Shown piece after piece: positions 47,225-58,802 of a stretch of DNA of 64,000 nt. A program made the translations under genes and the position numbers. The stretch covers positions 35,858,397 to 35,922,396 of the forward strand of contig AP025040.1 in NCBI GenBank assembly GCA_036186865.1. Reading direction: 5' to 3'. The DNA comes from Eustoma russellianum (taxonomy: Eukaryota; Streptophyta; Magnoliopsida; Gentianales; Gentianaceae). The notes beneath the pieces were generated by a model, which was given only the letters and a program-made list of their open reading frames with translations, was not told the origin of the DNA and did not search any database. Position 1 is the stretch's first letter; the number at the start of each line of letters is the position of its first letter.

Positions 47225-49135
47225 ATGGCATCCACAAATCTCAAAACCGAACAACAAGGTATGTCGAGCCAAAGGCCTCCACTTTTTGACGGTGAGTCCT
47301 TTATTCAATGGAAACTTAGGATGAAACTTTTTCTTATGGCTATAGATATAGATCTTTGGTCAATAATTGAAGATGGTCCATATGTCCCATCTAATGTATC
47401 CACTGTAGACGGAGTTACTTTAGAAGTTATTAAAACTAGACAAGAATATACGAGTGATGATAAAAAGAAACTTAGTATGAATGCTAGGGCTATGCAATTG
47501 CTTTTAAACGGATTAAGTAAAAGTGAGTCTAGTTATGTGTCAAATTGTTCGAGTGCACAAGAAATGTGGAGAATTCTAGAAATGAAACACGAAGGCAAGA
47601 GTCAAGTAAAAGAGTAAAAAATTAATATGCTCATGTCTACTCTTGAGTCTTTTAAATTGTTGCCCAATGAGTCGATTGTAGATATGGATCTTCGTTTAAC
47701 TAACATCTATAACTCTCTTGAGTCTCTTGGTAAGGCTTTTACTACGCAGGAAAAGGTACAGAAAGTCCTACGAAGCCTTCCTTCGGAATGGGACCCAAAA
47801 GTGACTGCTATAGAAGAAAGCAAGGAAACCAAATCAATAAAGATGGAAGAACTAATTGGGTCACTCAAAGTTTATGAAAACAAACTTACTATTCGGAAAT
47901 CGGAATCATCTAAACAAGGTAAAACAATTGCTTTTAAATCAAATGAATACGTCTCCCCTCCCTCCGATCACGTAGATGATAGTGATTCCGAATCGGATAA
48001 TGATGACTTAATCCTATTGGCTAAAGGACTAAGAAGATTCATGAGAAAGTCATTTAGAAATAAAAACAAGGGCACTACATCTAAGAGAAATAAAAACAAG
48101 TCAAATGATAAGGACATTAAATGTTATGAATGCGGCAAACTCGGACACTTATCATATGACTGCCCAAACAAAGAAAAGCAAACTAATAAATACCCTGACA
48201 AGGAGCGGAACAAAAATAGACTCGTCTCAGATCCTAAACAAAGGAAACGTGCACTAAAGGCCTCCACATGGAGTGACTCATCAGACTCTGAAACTGAGAC
48301 CGAAAAGAAAACCGCTCAAGTTTGCTTCGCTTCAAAGGCGTCTAATGAGGTATCATCCGATTCTGACTCTGACTCTGAACCTTCTTATGATGATCTTTTT
48401 AGTCAGTATCTTGAATTACATAAATTTACTAAGACTCTCGCAAAAGAAAAGAAACGTTTAATTGAAGACAAGAAACTGTTAGAATCTTCTAACGAGAATC
48501 TTGTCGCTCAATTAAGCGATTCAAAGAAAGAGTCTTCATGTGTCATCACTTCATTAAAAACCGAGATCTCATCATTGACTTCTCAAAATAATGAAATGAA
48601 ATCCGAGATTTCAAATTTGAAATCAAGGAATACAGATTTAGAGAAAATGATGAAACAATTCGATACAGGGTCAAACATGCTGCATCGCATCATATTATCG
48701 CAAAAGCATGACAGTGACAAAACTGGATTGGGATACGTTGATACTAACGAAGTATCAACCAAACCAACCAAGTTTGTTGTGTCTAAGAAAGTAGACACCC
48801 CTAAGCATCAAGTGGCGTCTAAGATGACGCAAAAAGCGCCCCCTTCCACACGCCCCACTCCCTCATATCATGTGAAATATAACGTTGTACCATATAGATA
48901 TGAGAAGAAAAGAACAATGCATACAAGAAATACATATCATCCACACACTACGCACACGCACACAAGGACATATCAAAAGCATCCTTCATTCAATGAGTAT
49001 AGAGGAGTCCTTGGGCAAAGACCCAAAGTACATGCACCACATGTATATTATATCGCACCTTCATTCTTGCCATTTGATAGACCAAGAAGGATCACCCAAG
49101 TATGGGTACCGAAAGATACCTTTACCAAAAGGTGA
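47225..49135 (+). pseudogene. Copia-3B gag with one internal stop
   Basis: It has the same length and domains as copy A. The zinc knuckle is intact here (CYECGKLGHLSYDC, CX2CX4HX4C, about 48122-48163). The only break is TAA at 47615-47617, where copy A has TCA (Ser). Other differences from copy A are a handful of substitutions. The two copies therefore carry different single nonsense changes. Confidence 0.9.
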
Positions 49136-49142
49136 TTAAGTA

Positions 49143-50354
49143 ACTCGAAAGGACCCAAAATTAAAAGGGTACCTAAATCACCTTTTCACATTGCAGGGAG
49201 ACCACTCATCAAAAGACACATCAACAAAGTGGTTCCTTGACAGTGGTTGCTCGAGGCACATGACGGGTGACCCGAGCCTGTTCTCCAAATTAAAGAAGGT
49301 CACAAAAGGCGGATCCGTGACCTTTGGAGACAACAATGAAGGCAAGATCATTGGAAAAGGTACGATTGGCAATCCGAATACACTTCAAATCTCCAACGTA
49401 TTTTTGGTAAGCAACTTATCCTACAATCTTCTTAGTATTTCTCAATTTGTTGACAATGGCTTCAATGTTTGTTTTACTCACCCTTATTGCAATATAATAA
49501 ATAAAAATGGAGAAACCGTTTTAAAAGGAAAACGAGAAGGAAATATCTTTACACTATCTATGGATGATGTAGTAGACGCTAAAGTTAAATGTTTTATGTC
49601 AAATGAACCCAATGTGAATTTGTGGCATAGACGTTTAGGACACATAGGTATTTCTACACTAGAAAAATTGCAACGAAAGAACCTAGTACGGGGATTGCCT
49701 ACGCTTGATTTAGACAACTTTCAGTTGTGTGAATCTTGCATAAAAGGCAAACAAACACGTGAGTCACTTAAGCCGAAGAATGAAATAAGCAAGACTAGAA
49801 TACTAGAACTATTGCATATCGATTTGTTTGGTCCTAGTCGCACTACAAGTCTAGGTGGGCGTCACTATGCATGCGTGATTGTTGATGACTTTTCTCGTTA
49901 TACTTGGATTTTATTTCTTGCACATAAGGATGATAGCGCCGTAGAGATCGCTAAATTAATTAAACAACTCGAAAATCAATACGGTGTAAATGTGAAAAGA
50001 ATAAGAAGCGATAAAGGCGGTGAGTTTAAAAATAAAGAGATGATTTCGTTTTGTGAAGAAAAAGGGATTAAACATGAGTTTTCACCACCTAGAACTCCAC
50101 AATTAAATGGAGTAGTAGAAAGAAAAAATCGCACACTACAAGAAATCGCTAGAACCATGCTTTGCGAAAATAAATTGCCTAGATTTCTGTGGGCGGAAGC
50201 CGTAAATTGTGCATGCTATATTGTAAATCGCCTATCTATAAGAAATAAAATATACAAGACGCCTTACGAAATTTTGAATGATCGCATGCCTAAGATTGAT
50301 TATTTTCGTGTGTTTGGATGCAAATGCTTTGTCTTGAATACAAAGGATAATTGA
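49143..50354 (+). pseudogene. Copia-3B pol, truncated in integrase
   Basis: It is open from the gag/pol junction through protease (LDSGCSRHMTG) and the complete integrase core (IDLFGP, RSDKGGEF, GVVERKNRTL). It lacks the two insertions of copy A. It stops at KCFVLNTKDN, where the sequence switches to a gag fragment. RT and RNase H are missing. A Lys replaces Arg in the SDRGGE-like motif. Confidence 0.9.
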
Positions 50355-50540
50355 CTTCTCAAAATAATGACTGCATTAAAAACCGAGATCTCATCATTGA
50401 CTTCTCAAAATAATGAAATGAAATCTGAGATTTCAAATTTGAAATCAAGGAATACAGATTTAGAGAAAATGATGAAACAATTCGATACAGGGTCAAACAT
50501 GCTGCATCGCATCATATTATCGTAAAAGCATGACAGTGAC
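50352..50540 (+). repeat. Scrambled gag-derived filler at the Copia-3 right border
   Basis: A 20-bp piece (TTGACTTCTCAAAATAATGA) is followed by CTGCATTAAAAACCGAG and about 165 bp matching gag near 40290-40465. The variant CTGCATT is that of copy A (40290), not copy B (CTTCATT). The segment ends at ACAGTGAC, where LINE-2 resumes. Confidence 0.85.
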
Positions 50541-51995
50541 AACACTATCCTCCCGAATAATACATTTGATTGTTTGCTTTCTTCGCTTCTCCTTAATTAT
50601 GTTATGAAAAAACCGGGTATTAGCATCACCTTCACGCATCCATTTGACATTTGCCTTTTGTTTCCAACATAAATGTGCTCGAGATTGCGTAAGTCACAAC
50701 TTTGCCATACTCTACTGATATGCAGTACGTGTATCATCAGACGATGAAGTATCATAGACGCGCTCACAAACTGTAGATTCTGGCTTACCATTTATAAGTA
50801 CTTAACATTGTGTAGCCTCCAGGTTATTTAAGAGGATGAGTACTAATCGCGAGTGAAAGCCCATTTTCTTAAGAATCTGCTCTAGATAAGCCCAAGAAAC
50901 TCGGTCAAAAGCCTTTGCCATATCTAACTTTATAAGGACATGTCCTCCGTGCACCGGACTATCTAATAAATTTACCATTTCCTGTGCCAAAAGAATATCC
51001 GTTATGTCAGGGCCATTCATAAAACCTGCTTGCCCCGGTGAGATTAAGCGTGGTAATAGCACCGATAATCTTGTCGCGAATAGACGCGTAATAACCTTGT
51101 CCATAAAGTTAGTTAAACAAATAGGTCCAAATTCAGCAAACCTAGTGGGAGATGACACTTTAGGAATAAGAGTGATCAAAGCCGCTGCTACTCTCGAAGG
51201 CGGTCTAATCCCAAGGAAAACTTCTTGAACTGCTTTATGTACATCCGTAGATATTACCTGCCAAAAATGTTGACAGAATGATCCGGGAAATCCATCCAGT
51301 CTGGTTGCACTTGTTGGATTTAAATCTCACACAGCTTTTTTAACCTCCTGCATGGACGACATCATTTGTAATTGATTGTTGTCATCTTCTGAGAGTATAT
51401 GTGGGACATACTGCAGTATGTCTGCATATTGTTCTGTGGGGAAAGCCTGAAATAATGTTTGATAATAATCCACTGCAGCTTGTTCAATGTCTTGGGAACT
51501 CGCATTCAACACCATCCTCCCGAATAATACGTTCGATTGTTTGCTTTCTTCGCTTCTCCTTAACTATGTTATGAAAAAACCAGGTATTAGCATCACCTTC
51601 ACGCATCCATTTGACATTTGCCTTTTGTTTCCAATATAAATGTGCTCGAGATTGCGCAAGTCACAACTTTGCCATACTCAACTGATATGCAGTCCGTGTT
51701 TCATCAGACGGTGAAGTATCATAGATGCGCTCACAAAGTGTAGATTCTGCCTCTGCAGCCGCCAATGAGTCAAAGATGGTTCCGAAGACTTCTTTATTCC
51801 ACTGTCGAAGTAAGCGCTTTACCTTAATTGATTTATCATAGAATCCCCTCATTCCACCAACAATATGAAAAGAATGCCAATGTGACGTAACATAATGGTC
51901 AAAATAAGGATGAGATGTCCATACATCTAAATATCTGAACGATGCTGACGAGTTGTTTTAGTTCATAGAACAATCTAAATATATTGGCGAATGTG
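50541..51995 (-). pseudogene. LINE-2 ORF2 5' part, truncated endonuclease and RT start
   Basis: From the right on the minus strand: the endonuclease end (His-Ser-Pro motif near 51985, then RYLDVWTSHPYFD), the linker LAAAEAESTLCERIYDTSPSDETRTAY, RT N terminus, the LSPTS block, SPGQAGFMNGPDITD and LDMAKAFDRVSWAYLEQ (about 50890). A 972-bp-type junction then leads to another copy of ESTVCER (50781). Here the linker is joined to authentic upstream endonuclease, so this is the original 5' copy of the repeated region. Frames are broken by stops. Confidence 0.85.
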
Positions 51996-52014
51996 GTACG
52001 ATATATATATATAT
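51996..52014. repeat. Target motif copy between LINE-2 and LINE-4
   Basis: gtacg followed by (at)7 is shared with 13303-13319 (LINE-2 other side) and with 58107-58120 (LINE-4 other side). It thus fits as target copy for both insertions. Confidence 0.75.
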
Positions 52015-52745
52015 TTTTTATGAACCAAAATATTTATTATGCAGTCTCACTTATGGTGGAGGAAAACCATATTACATAAGAATCCGTATAAGAAAATACA
52101 TAGTAGAGAAAGCTAATGAGTGTCAACCTCCAATCATATATGATATGCCTCATTAAAACCTTGCCAAGTAAAACCACCCTTGTGGATAAAACCTTAGAAA
52201 AGGAAAAAGCGTACATATTTATATGAGTGGAGAGATGACCTGTATCTATGGTATGCCAAAAAAGATCTGTCATTGGAATCATTGTAGGCGCATGAAGCTG
52301 TGAACAGATTGTCCGCGATGATGATTGCAGCAGTAGAGAAGTCGATAGAATTCCGTTGTAACCAAACCATTGCACCTCAAAACAAGATATACAAAGTAGT
52401 ATTAGCAGTGTTGGTAGGAGATGAGTGCTTGATAAGAAAATTGTTTCGAACGTACCCATGCCACCTCGATTGCAAATGAACCAAGGTTGCGTCCAATTGA
52501 TGCATGGCCAAACAGTTATAGAAGCTGGACAGTGCGTGCAATTGTATGCAGGTAGAACCTTGCGTCGCCAGGCAGACCAACGTGTGAATGTCACCCACAA
52601 AGAATAGCATGAGGGTAAGAAAAAGTCATATAAGAAAATAATCATGTAGAAGAGCTGAATGAGAGATCGAGTACGCACCCACGTTGCCTGCGTATATTTA
52701 CACAGGCAACCAGAGCAAATAAACACCACCACTATGTGAGACATG
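52015..52745 (-). other. LINE-4 3' UTR with conserved hairpin
   Basis: The block at 52149-52217 (plus strand AAAACCTTGCCAAGTAAAAC, then CCACCCTTGTGG and GGAAAAAGCGTACATATTT) matches LINE-1 and LINE-5. The open frame across this region (52858-52037) has no domain and is composition-driven. Confidence 0.7.
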
Positions 52746-55700
52746 TTAGAGTCGAAAGATGGGATGTTGATGTAGATCCATGTGTATTGCACCACGCACC
52801 TCACAAGGAAGCTCACGTAAACTGGCATAATTGCGCACCCCTTGAGTGTGGTAACCATGTCGTGCTAAAAAGTGTGCAGCTGTGTTGGCTTGTCGAGGAC
52901 TATATTGCAATGTAGCTTGATTGAGAGTCATGAAAACCGTGAGCCTAGCAATATCATCTGCTAAAGTTCCCGTGATAACCTCTTTGTTCGGTATAAGTGA
53001 GAGGATGAATTTACAATCCGTCTCCACAATGAGTGGCGGTTGAGTTGATGCATAATAAATTAGAGAGAGCAACATCGCTTGTATCTCAGCTCTCAATAGA
53101 GACAGTGGCGGGAGTGAAAAGCAGATAGCGGAGATCAGATGGCCGCAGTCGTCCCTCAAAACAGCACTACCCGCAGCTGATTTTTCGCCCACTGCCGCAT
53201 CTATATTAAGTTTGACTAGGCCGGATGGAGGAAGAGTCCACTTGATTAGACGTAGCTTCTTGGGGCGTATCAAAGGTGCAAAGTGAAATGACTGAAGACG
53301 TGGTACTGGTTGCGCAAATTTCTTGCCATCATCGCTGCACACCATGTGAAGATTGACGTACGGACGTGCTCATATAAAGTCTGATAACTGAATGTTTCAT
53401 CCCCAAATCGAATGGCTGCATATATTTTCCAGATTTCCCACGTAATAATAGATGGAGCTACTGACTTGAGTTGGCCAGACATAGTTGAGAGTAAGGAAAG
53501 GCGCCACCATCTTCGAAGATGTTGTTTAACAGATTCTTGTCGGGGAATGGCCCAGAGAAGAGTATTGAGGCTTGAATCCATATTGGTCGAATGTGCATAC
53601 AGTGAAGAAGTATATGGTCCGTAGTATCAGAAAAACAACGACAGAGACACATTGTGTTGGATAGATAGTTTTCCATAACGAAAGGTTTTCCACCAATGGC
53701 AGGGAGTTTGTCCAAATGCACCAGAGGAATATGCGCATACCCGGTTGCGCATTTGGCCACCAGATATAGCGATGATGAGGAATGCTAGTTCTAGTGGTGC
53801 TGATAGTGAGATAAGCAGATTTAAGAGAAAACTGACCATTGCTATCTGGGATCCAGTTGAATATATTTTGTACTTGCTCCACATGTCCTTGCATGAAATT
53901 ATCAATACGGCATAACCTCTTCCACAATGGCGAATCATAGTTATGCACATACATGTTGATACGATTGTCGTATTTTGCTTTGCAGTATGTAGCCCAGAGC
54001 ATATTTTCGTGATGATATTTCCACCATAATTGACATTCATATGATTTTTATATATGCAAAAGGTGTCGGATGCCAAGGCTGCCTTCCTCTTGTGATTTAC
54101 AAACCGAAGTCCAGCAGCACCAATGATGGCGGCCTCCCCATAGGAAATTAGCCATCTTTTGATTTAATATGGCAATGACTCCTTTGGGCAATCGAGAGCT
54201 AGCAATAATGTGCAATGGCATGGAGTTAAGAACATGTTTGATGAGGACGACCGGACCCGCCATCGATAGCAATTTAGCAGACCAAGAATGCAGCTTAGCA
54301 TCAAAGTGTTGAACAAGCGATAGACAATAGCGGCCTCTATTAATTCCTTTATATAAGAATGATCCCAAATATTTAATAGGCAGCGGTGTAAGACACATAC
54401 CCAAAGCCTGCGATGCAGCCACACCGAAAGCACAGTTCCCCACCACAACTTGGCTTTTGTGATAATTAACAAGTTGACTAGAAGCCGCTTGATATGCAGA
54501 CAAGAACGTACAAAACTTTTGAAGGTTATTTGTTGAGCCATTTAGGAATATCAGCAAATCGTCTGCAAACCCTAAATGTGAGACACATGGTGTGCTACCC
54601 GCATGAAAATCCTTTATTGCCCCCTGAGAAATCATAGCCTTAAGCCCACGAGAGAAACCCTCCGATGCAATGATAAACAAGAGTGGCGATAGTGGGTCGC
54701 CTTGCTTCACCCCCTCCCCACAGGGAAGAAACCAACTTGCTTACCATTTAATAGGATTGAACAACGAGTGGCATGCAAATTATTTATCAGCATGCGAGTA
54801 ATCCGTGGATGAAATCCCAGCTTTTGCAAGAGAAGCTGTAAGTACTGCCAACTTACTCGGTTGAAGGCCTTTGCCATATCTAGTTTGATCATAACATGGC
54901 CCCCTCTTGTCTTCTTATCAATGACGTGAACCATTTCTTGCGCTAATAGGATCTGCTAAGTAATGCTTCTGCGTTGCATAAAACCTGCTTGTTCTTGCGA
55001 GATAATCCTAGGAAGCATAGGAGAGAGCCTAGTCGATATCAACCGTGTAATCACCTTAGAGATGAAGTTGGTTAAACATATTGGTCTATAATCTGCGAAA
55101 GTCAACGGCATCTTCACTTTGGGGATGAGGACAATGGACGCTGCAGCCATCTTCTTTGGCATCATGACACCCAGGAAAAATTCTTGGACTGCTTTTTGCA
55201 CATCAAGATATATATGATTCCAGAAATGCCTATAAAATGATACTGGATAGCCGTCTGGTCCTGCGGTGCTGGTGGGGCTAAGACCCCACACTGCAGCTCG
55301 TATCTCTCACAGGGTAGGCATGTTTTGTAGATTTGTGTTATCCTCTGCCGTTACGACTGTTGGGACAAATTGCAAAATAGAGTCAACCTCATGAATAGGT
55401 TCAGCCGCAAATAACGTGGAAAAATAATTAATCGCCTCCGCCTCAATGTCAGCTGGTAGAATACAATCAACACCATCACCACGTCGAATGCTACGTATAG
55501 TCTGGCACCTGGGCTTGTCTTTGACAGTTTGATGATAAAATGCTGTATTAGCGTCCCCTTCATTTAGCCATTTGACATTAGCCTTTTGCTTCCAATAAAG
55601 GAATGCTCTATTTTGAGCGACTTTTAACTGGGCTTGGTTTCGATGATATTGTTCTCTCAGAACGTCTGTTTGGAATTCATCATAAGCCTTTTCATATTTG

Positions 55701-56608
55701 ATAACTTCCTCTTCCCTGCTGCTACAGCATCAAAAATATTTCCAAGAACTTCCTTATTCCATTTTATTAGTTGGTGCTTTAGGAGTCGAAGCTTATCGTA
55801 AAGCCCTCACATGCCTCCTACTGTTTTGAAGGATTGCCAATGATGTTGAACAAGTGAATCAAAATTCGGATGTGTGGCCCAAACATCCAAGTATCTGAAC
55901 GCAGATGGTATCTGTGTTGTTTCAATGTCACATTGAAGCAGAATAGGAGAATGATTCGACGTTACCCTGGAGAGATGTTGACATAAAATGGATGGGAACA
56001 GGTCTGTAAATGCAGAGTTGCAAAGGAAACGATCTAATCGACGACAAACCCGACCTAACCCGCGTCCATCACACCTTGTGAATGGAGATCCTTGAAAAGG
56101 AATTTCTTGGAGATCACATTCTTGTATACAATTATTGAAGTCCTGCAGTTGCCGAAGTGTAGGGGAAGAGCGGCCACGATGTTTGTCAAGTGTACGAAAG
56201 GTATTAAAATCTCCTCCCACCAACCATTGTAATTGAAGACCATGATAGATAAGTTTTAATTCTACCCATAATGGCTTGTGTGCTGCTATCGTGTGAAGTC
56301 CATAGACAGCAGTAAACCAAAATTGATCACCAGAAGCCAACCATGATAATTTAAATGAATAATTTTGTTGGCCATTCTACGTATCTTCCAAAGAGATAAT
56401 AGAGTCCTTCCAAAAATAACCAAATGTGATCATCACAGACTGATATTGCTGGAGAAAAACCAAAACACAAACGATACGATACCAAATTAGCAATTCTGGC
56501 TTTAGGTTCAATAATTACTAATTCATGCAATTTGTATCGTCGAATTGATGAGTGGATCCTAGTTTCCGAGGTACGAATACCTCTCACATTCCAAATCAAC
56601 AGATTCAT
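52746..56608 (-). pseudogene. LINE-4 ORF2 (endonuclease, RT, zf-RVT, RNase H)
   Basis: The start MNLLIWNVRGIRTSE overlaps the ORF1 stop as ATGA. The endonuclease continues in another frame (56340-55807) with WLVGGDFNTFRT, LDRFLCN and SNHSPILL. RT pieces follow: LSPTSTAGPDGYP and YRPICLTNFISK (55291-54956), LDMAKAFNRVSW (about 54885) and SHLGFADDLLIF with FADD at about 54564. The thumb and zf-RVT (54002-53458) and RNase H (53345-52746; LNIDAA, RAEIQAM, VETD, AAHFLARH) complete it. At least six frameshifts or stops separate these blocks. A stop lies after QRRSIT at 54956. Confidence 0.9.
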
Positions 56609-57937
56609 TGGTCTAATGGATCAAAAGAATTAAAGAGTTGGACTGCACGTAACCTGGTTATTCTTGGAGAGACCGTGGCAGCCTGAGATGGACGACGTAA
56701 TAACCTTGGTGGAGAAGGTACTGTGACTAATTCAGCAGGCGGAGCCTCTTCTTGCACTCGGCTAGTATCCAAATAAACTGCTTGATAAATATCTGCCATG
56801 GCTTCTAATATATCCCTATCTTGTGAATCCAAACGATTGTCTTTCAAAGGCAATATAAGCTCACTATCCGAGAAAGATGAAAAATCCTGCTGTTGTGCCA
56901 AATCTTGAATAATACAATCATCACTCCTTTGAGACGTGATATATCCTATGAAGTGGATACTTGACGTTGTTGGCAAATATCTGGAGATGAGATATGAACC
57001 ACTGACGGGGAAGGCGCAATTGAAGTGGCCATTGTAGGGTTTGCTTGATATGCTTCAGGCTGGGTCACAGGCATTGTTATACCGCGGATTTCATGCACAG
57101 CTTGTGCATCTGGAGGGTTTTCTTGGGAGTCCATCGTTGTTTGGGATCTTTTCCTGTTTGACGCTGCGGCTTTGGCAATTGTTGCTTTATAGGCTTCTCT
57201 GCAATTTCCTTGCCACAGTCATCAGTCACATGTCCTAGCCGAAAGCAGCCGCCACAATATGACGGCAAATCCTCATATTCCACAGTCTGAGTGATAATCT
57301 TTGATGGCCCTTGAATAAATATTTGCTGCGGCAATTCCTTGGAAACATCCAGTTCAACACATAAGAACGCAACCGAGGGTCTAGTCATAGACGTGGTAGC
57401 AGCGTCCATCTTCATGGGAGTACCAATCATATTCACAATCTGAAAAAGAGCATCTTGTCGGTGATAGTGAATGGGAAGGCCGAGAAAAGACACCCATATT
57501 GGTACAATTGGTATTTCAATAGAGGGATCATAATCCGGTGTCCACTTTGTGACTTTCATATGCTTACCGGATATGGTCCAACTTTGACGTGAAAAGCAAC
57601 GTAGGTAATCTTGCTCATGATCAATGTGTAGGAGGACATGCTTTGCGTCCAAAAGTCCGATCTTGACAGAGCCTGTAAAACCAATGCGATCCACTGCTGA
57701 TTTAATTGTTGCCAAAGGCGGCCTACCATACCAAAAAGTGCCCATCAATGTAAGTTTGTATGGGGCTGCCAAGGATTGGATTTCCTCTGCAGTAAATGTA
57801 ATCATTGCTCCCCCTTTATATTTGTGGATCGGTTTTGGCGGTATGGGGGTTGAGGACGATGAGAAGAGGGATGCGTATGTTTTTTGCGGCGGCATTACTG
57901 CGGCATCCCTAGATGCAGGTGGCGGCGGATCTGCCAT
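56605..57937 (-). pseudogene. LINE-4 ORF1 (gag-like, DUF4283 and CCHC knuckle)
   Basis: The start MADPPPPASRDAAVMPPQ opens 286 codons without a break. The conserved core (KYKGGAMITFTAEEIQSLAAPYK, about residues 40-62), KVTKWTPDYDPS and PSVAFLCVELDVSKELP precede an intact knuckle YCGGCFRLGHVTDDC (about residue 230). A frameshift near 57110 and another near 56950 split the C-terminal part, which ends in LRRP...LFNSFDPLDQ at 56605. It is the best preserved ORF1 N-terminal half in the window. Confidence 0.9.
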
Positions 57938-58106
57938 GATAGTGCAGAAAAGGAAAAAGAAGATGTGGTAGGCGTTGTTGGTGATGAAACAAGAGGAGAC
58001 AGAATGACGAAACGTGAGGATTGAACGGAGAAGGCGTCTGCAGTGGTGGATGTCACCGCCGCCAGCGGGGTCCAGAGAGAAAATCGCATCATAATCTTAT
58101 ACGTAT

Positions 58107-58120
58107 GTACGATATATATA
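58107..58120. repeat. Target motif copy between LINE-4 and LINE-5
   Basis: gtacgatatatata lies at the 5' end of LINE-4 and at the poly(T) of LINE-5 (58120-58127). The same motif borders LINE-2 and recurs at 62686. Confidence 0.75.
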
Positions 58121-58802
58121 TTTTTTTAGATAAAGCAAATTTTTATTAAATAAGCTCACTTATGGTGTGAGGAAACCATATTACAATCGTGAAAAAGTCA
58201 TCATAAACAAATAATACATGAAGTGAGTTTAGTATTTGTAACCTCCAGTCATATATGATATGCCGCATTAAAACCTTGTTCAGTAAAACTACCCTTGTGG
58301 ATAAAACCTTAACGAAGGAAAAAGCGTACATATTTATATGAGTGGAAGGTGGAGTAAAAGTGCTAGAGAAATGATACAAAAAGTAGAGCAATGAACAAGT
58401 ATTTGCAGCAGCCAGCAGTGTGATACGTTTGAAGTCATTGCATAGCTTCCATATCAACTCCACGCATGTACCTCGCACCGCAAAAGAAATTATAAAGCTA
58501 GTATCCGTGCCAAAACCAAAATGGACAATGAAGCGTTTGAAAACATACCCAAGTTGCCCACAGCCATATGACCATGGGCAACCTCCAATTGTTGACGCAA
58601 TATAAGAGAGGCCACAGCAAATGCACAAGCGATGTCCATGCCTCGAACAAATAGCAGCAACACAAGAGGATATCCACAATCAATGCAAGTAGTAGAACAT
58701 GAAAGATAAGTAGATACCAATGGAAAATTGAGTAAAGAACATACCAAGGCTGCCTACACCCATGAATGGCGTAGGCAACCCCCAACATTGAAGGCCATTC
58801 CA
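58121..58802 (-). other. LINE-5 3' UTR with conserved hairpin
   Basis: 58262-58340 repeats the LINE 3' block (AAAACCTTGTTCAGTAAAAC, then ACCCTTGTGG and GGAAAAAGCGTACATATTT on the plus strand). Overlapping open frames (58146-58803) show no domain. The last codons before the tail match those of LINE-4 and LINE-2 (...IWF...TISE). Confidence 0.7.

Larger units (their letters stand above)
35849..50540 (+). mobile_element. Copia-3: tandem LTR-interior-LTR-interior SIRE-like array
   Basis: The order is LTR-A (35849-38913), interior A (38914-44159), gap (44160-44169), LTR-B (to 47170), interior B (47171-50354, cut in integrase) and a scrambled gag piece (50352-50540). The A and B copies are nearly identical over LTR and gag. 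The left border lies in LINE-2 at ...GGGTATT. The right border re-enters LINE-2 about 85 bp earlier in LINE sequence, so there is no simple target duplication. It may be a real LTR-recombination tandem or an assembly product. Confidence 0.8.
13320..51995 (-). mobile_element. LINE-2: one LINE interrupted by Copia-2 and Copia-3
   Basis: Three minus-strand pieces belong together: 13320-13772 (3' end), 31967-35848 and 50541-51995 (5' end). The first two rejoin cleanly when Copia-2 and one copy of ATGAT are removed: the fused sequence around CAATGAT aligns without gaps to the same place in LINE-4 (near 54130). The 5' end is truncated inside the endonuclease, at the His-Ser-Pro motif, where LINE-4 is full length. 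The flanks carry gtacga(g)atatat on both sides. An internal 972-bp tandem repeat and a 3' deletion add to its decay. Confidence 0.85.
52015..58106 (-). mobile_element. LINE-4: full-length decayed LINE
   Basis: 6.1 kb, flanked by gtacgatatat motifs (51996-52014 and 58107-58120). It contains, in element order, a short 5' leader, ORF1 (57937-56605), ORF2 (56608-52746), a 3' UTR and a poly(T) on the plus strand at 52014-52019. It has the same family organisation as LINE-1 but is clearly divergent in sequence. Confidence 0.9.

Noticed and set aside
52037..52858. A 273-codon minus-strand frame as a membrane protein gene
   Set aside because: It lies in the 3' UTR of LINE-4 past the RNase H stop. 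Hydrophobicity comes from T-rich codons, and LINE-5 shows no homologous long frame.
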